6,158 nt of DNA from Thermodesulfatator sp. GTDB taxonomy: Bacteria > Desulfobacterota > Thermodesulfobacteria > Thermodesulfobacteriales > Thermodesulfobacteriaceae. The translations under genes and the position numbers were made by a program. The DNA is taken from assembly GCA_027036915.1 (NCBI GenBank), contig JALWCD010000233.1, positions 1 to 6,158 on the forward strand, written 5' to 3'. Shown here piece by piece: positions 4,820 through 6,158 of the stretch. Position 1 is the first letter of the stretch. Every line of letters starts with the position of its first letter. The notes under the pieces are model-generated. The model did not search any database. It worked only from the letters and a program-made list of their open reading frames with translations, and was not told the DNA's origin.

Positions 4820-5214
4820 AATACCATCGGAGTTAAACAAAAAATTCGTCTATTGGCGGCATCGTATCCACAGGTAACACTGGCATTTCCACCACCCACG
4901 AGATTACCGGTAGCGGTGGCATTAAAACTATGTCCACAATTGACGGGATTGCCGGTAAGGCTAATAACGATATTTCTTATATAAGTAGCGTTTGTAGTCT
5001 GACAGGATTCAACTTCAGACTTGTTTATAGAACTCTTTCCCCCCACCTCACATTTACTTACAAGCTCCATCACGCAACCCTGAGCCAGATTAATAAGTTC
5101 CTTGGCCTTAGCCTGCTTCCTGTACCAACTATACTGTCTTAACGCTACAAATGCAAGAAGGGCAATTATGACTATTATAACTAAGAGCTCTATTAAAGTA
5201 AAACCGTATTTCAT
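4816..5214 (-). CDS. Type IV pilin (pilin 2, paralogue of pilin 1)
   Basis: 132 aa. Leader MKYG then mature FTLIELLVIIVIIALLAFVA with Glu5, followed by a basic helix (YRKQAKAKELINL) and a compact C-terminal domain. It aligns with pilin 1 almost without gaps: GCVM..VS.CEVGG, INK..V..C, TNATYI.NI, GHSFNAT, GGGNA..TCGYD and a last Cys near the end. All six cysteines coincide and the mature length is the same (128 aa). The valine/isoleucine-rich helix differs somewhat, so it may be a minor or alternative subunit. Four N-X-S/T sequons. It starts 42 nt after pilin 1; no Shine-Dalgarno lies near its ATG (upstream is C-rich), and a perfect hairpin precedes it. Its stop overlaps the start of pilin 3. 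Confidence 0.93.
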   Translation of the reverse strand: MKYGFTLIELLVIIVIIALLAFVALRQYSWYRKQAKAKELINLAQGCVMELVSKCEVGGKSSINKSEVESCQTTNATYIRNIVISLTGNPVNCGHSFNATATGNLVGGGNASVTCGYDAANRRIFCLTPMVL

Positions 5215-5225
5215 TTAAGGTGGGG

Positions 5226-5245
5226 GGGAGGAGAAGACTCCTCCC
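5226..5245 (-). promoter_or_regulatory. Perfect 8-bp hairpin between pilin 1 and pilin 2
   Basis: On the - strand GGGAGGAG-TCTT-CTCCTCCC forms an uninterrupted 8-bp stem with a 4-nt loop, 11 nt after the pilin 1 stop and 11 nt before the pilin 2 ATG. The 5' arm contains GGGAGGAG, the only Shine-Dalgarno-like tract in the spacer. The arm is paired in the hairpin and about 24 nt from the ATG. No T-run follows, so it is not an intrinsic terminator; mRNA 3'-end protection, processing or translational control are the plausible roles. Confidence 0.65.
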
Positions 5246-5256
5246 AGGCTAGGTAA

Positions 5257-5682
5257 TTAGCTAACCTGCAAGTTCCAGCAGGTAACATTCTGGGTGTTAT
5301 TATCGTATCCGCAGGTAATGGTAGCATTGCCACCACCCTTAAGGTCTCCACTACCCGTGGCATTAAAGCTGGATCCACAGGGAACGGGATTAGGATTAAC
5401 GTTAATGGTGATATTTGTAATATAGGTAGCATTAGTATTATCACACGCATCAACATTATTTTTATTAATCTGATTTGCCCCTCCCACCTCGCACTCACTC
5501 ACGATGGCCATCACGCAACCCCGCGTGAGACTGATAAGCTCCTTGGCCTTGGCCTTTTTCTTATAAGTACTATACTGATTAAGTGCCACCGCCGCCAGAA
5601 TAGCAATAATAGCAATAACAATCATCAATTCTACAAGCGTAAAACCCTTCTCCTTCCTCCTGGTCTTCTTCCTTACCTCCAT
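5257..5682 (-). CDS. Type IV pilin (pilin 1, probable major pilin)
   Basis: 141 aa prepilin. The 13-residue basic leader [13 protein letters not shown] is followed by mature [20 protein letters not shown] (Glu5 present), then [18 protein letters not shown] and a 128-aa mature length in all. Six cysteines ([23 protein letters not shown]) suggest three disulfides in a small globular domain. That domain ends in an Asn/Thr-rich, Gly-rich part with six N-X-S/T sequons in its last 67 residues. It is first in the operon, with AAGGAGGTG 6 nt before ATG 5682, so it is the best candidate for the abundant filament subunit, displayed on the cell surface. The gene is visibly more AT-rich than bioA. A pseudopilin of a type II secretion system is less likely given the small, Cys-rich domain, but cannot be excluded. 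Confidence 0.93.
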   Translation of the reverse strand: MEVRKKTRRKEKGFTLVELMIVIAIIAILAAVALNQYSTYKKKAKAKELISLTRGCVMAIVSECEVGGANQINKNNVDACDNTNATYITNITINVNPNPVPCGSSFNATGSGDLKGGGNATITCGYDNNTQNVTCWNLQVS

Positions 5683-5688
5683 GACTCA

Positions 5689-5697
5689 CACCTCCTT
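5689..5697 (-). promoter_or_regulatory. Strong Shine-Dalgarno of pilin 1
   Basis: AAGGAGGTG on the - strand is fully complementary to the 16S anti-Shine-Dalgarno and sits 6 nt before ATG 5682. It fixes the start of pilin 1 and predicts high translation, in contrast with pilins 2 and 3. Confidence 0.85.
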
Positions 5698-5724
5698 AAA
5701 TGAATTCTTTCACCTTAACCTTCA

Positions 5725-5740
5725 ATCAAAATCCATGCCA
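5725..5740 (-). promoter_or_regulatory. Candidate sigma-54 promoter of the pilin operon
   Basis: On the - strand TGGCAT-GGATT-TTGAT (5740-5725) matches the sigma-54 pattern TGGCAC-N5-TTGCW with the GG-N10-GC spacing intact and one change in the -12 pair (GC to GA). The start would be near 5714, about 30 nt before the ATG and ahead of the Shine-Dalgarno. Many type IV pilin genes are sigma-54/PilR controlled, which supports it. A competing sigma-70 reading (TTGATT with a poor -10 about 17 nt on) is weaker. Confidence 0.5.
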
Positions 5741-5815
5741 AAAATTTTGAGCCCTGTTTTCGGTAAAAACCCCTGTTTTAAGCCCGAAAGACAGGGAAAC
5801 CGGATCGATGGGCGC

Positions 5816-5953
5816 AGTCTTTTGACAAAAATTGTCGCCTTCGGGACAAAATTTGTCACCGCGGCCCTGCGGCTCTCCATGTATTCGGCAAACTCCGCAA
5901 ACAACCGCGGCCTTCTCCTCGCCGCGGTCCCTGAAAGCCTCGTAAAGCTTCAA
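5816..5953 (-). pseudogene. Decayed start of a small coiled-coil (DUF1640-like) gene
   Basis: From TTG 5953 the - strand reads MKLYEAFRDRGEEKAA, then after a frameshift near 5910 continues as LFAEFAEYMESRRAAVT in another frame. Joined, this resembles the N-terminal 'LYEALRE.LGEEKARLIAE...' pattern of small coiled-coil proteins often found beside DUF3782-type nucleases; this is from memory. After about 5850 the sequence turns into VTNFVPK/ATIFVKR and loses likeness. It begins 3 nt after the stop of the nuclease remnant. No ribosome site is seen. Tentative. Confidence 0.4.
5824..5857. promoter_or_regulatory. Two 13-bp dyads (GACAA-N3-TTGTC) 21 bp apart
   Basis: GACAAAAATTGTC (5824-5836) and GACAAAATTTGTC (5845-5857) each have perfect 5-bp inverted arms around three A/T bases. 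Start-to-start distance is 21 bp, two helical turns, so both would face the same side of DNA. They lie about 116 and 137 nt above the inferred pilin transcript start, the usual range for enhancer sites of sigma-54 activators; TGTC-containing half sites are reported for PilR. They lie in decayed coding DNA, so a remnant of a 21-bp coding repeat is the alternative. Confidence 0.45.
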
Positions 5954-5956
5954 GGA

Positions 5957-6158
5957 TCAGTTTTCAAGGTCATAGGACCAGACCGGAAGAATGTCGCGAG
6001 AGCGGAGAAACTCCTCAATGTCCGGAGGAAAGTCGTGGGCCACAAAAAGCCGAAAGACCGGAAGCCCCTCCTCACGAGACAAAGCCTCGGCCAGCTTCTC
6101 AAAACGTTCGATCTCCTTCTATGAAGGCAGCGTCTTCACCTCCCCCACGATGAGCAAC
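5957..6158 (-). pseudogene. PD-(D/E)XK nuclease-like protein, C-terminal part with in-frame TAG (continues beyond window)
   Basis: The - strand frame entering from the right edge reads LLIVGEVKTLPS, then TAG (6121-6119), then KEIERFEKLAEALSREE, GLPVFRLFVAHDFPPDIEEF, and ends SYDLEN with TGA (5959-5957). GEVKT supplies the E-x-K part of a PD-(D/E)XK core (Glu codon 6142-6140, Lys codon 6136-6134). The 'EVKT.PS..EIERF.KL....VFVAHDFPP' pattern recalls the C-terminal domain of DUF3782-like proteins, which often carry N-terminal heptad coiled coils. The stop interrupts an otherwise continuous family-like sequence, so I call it a pseudogene; sequencing error or amber read-through is the alternative. 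The N-terminus is outside the window. Confidence 0.6.

Noticed and set aside
5681..6124. 147-aa + strand frame at the right end
   Set aside because: It is antisense to family-like - strand remnants and to the pilin leader region; no recognisable motif or ribosome site.

Overview
The window reads as an ordinary bacterial chromosome segment carrying two decay-prone accessory stretches. Lineage is inferred only. BioA with a Cys-rich insert, coiled-coil proteins built on 'KRFE' heptads, and GC-rich, Lys/Arg/Glu-rich housekeeping genes beside AT-rich pilin genes together suggest a thermophilic, diderm, anaerobe-like bacterium such as a Thermodesulfobacteria relative. No marker gene here proves this.

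Left part, + strand: the C-terminal end of a YhcC/TIGR01212-type radical SAM protein (3-266) is followed 43 nt later by an intact bioA (310-1698, biotin synthesis). A badly decayed IS3-family transposase follows (about 1797-2256), with several stops and frameshifts and no catalytic domain. Then come two tRNA genes in tandem, tRNA-Leu(UAG) without encoded CCA and tRNA-Arg(UCG) with encoded CCA.

Middle part, - strand (2508-4156): two copies of a secreted or membrane coiled-coil protein (signal peptide, heptad coil, one C-terminal transmembrane helix). Each copy is followed by a DUF1640-like coiled-coil/TM gene or its remnant. The layout suggests a duplicated two-gene module in which each copy has lost a different part: the upstream module has a shortened heptad protein and an intact partner, while the downstream module has a full heptad protein and only a trace of the partner. 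The heptad arrays have 7 versus 4 DNA units of 21 bp.

Right part, - strand (4361-5682): a compact type IV pilin operon. Pilin 1 and pilin 2 are tandem paralogues with the same six cysteines and the same mature length of 128 aa. Pilin 3 is a different pilin joined to pilin 2 by an ATGA overlap. Pilin 1 has a strong Shine-Dalgarno, whereas pilin 2 has none nearby and is preceded by a perfect 8-bp hairpin that buries the only purine-rich candidate. Upstream of pilin 1 are a near-consensus sigma-54 promoter and, about 115-140 nt above the inferred start, two 13-bp dyads spaced 21 bp apart. This is a plausible enhancer-binding-protein (PilR-like) arrangement. All three pilins are rich in N-X-S/T sequons.

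Far right, - strand (about 5816-6158): decayed ends of a PD-(D/E)XK nuclease-like gene (with an in-frame TAG) and of a small coiled-coil gene. The pilin control region lies partly within this decayed DNA. I found no defence system or other clearly new multi-gene system. The most interesting items are the pilin operon's control architecture and the expanding/contracting heptad protein module.
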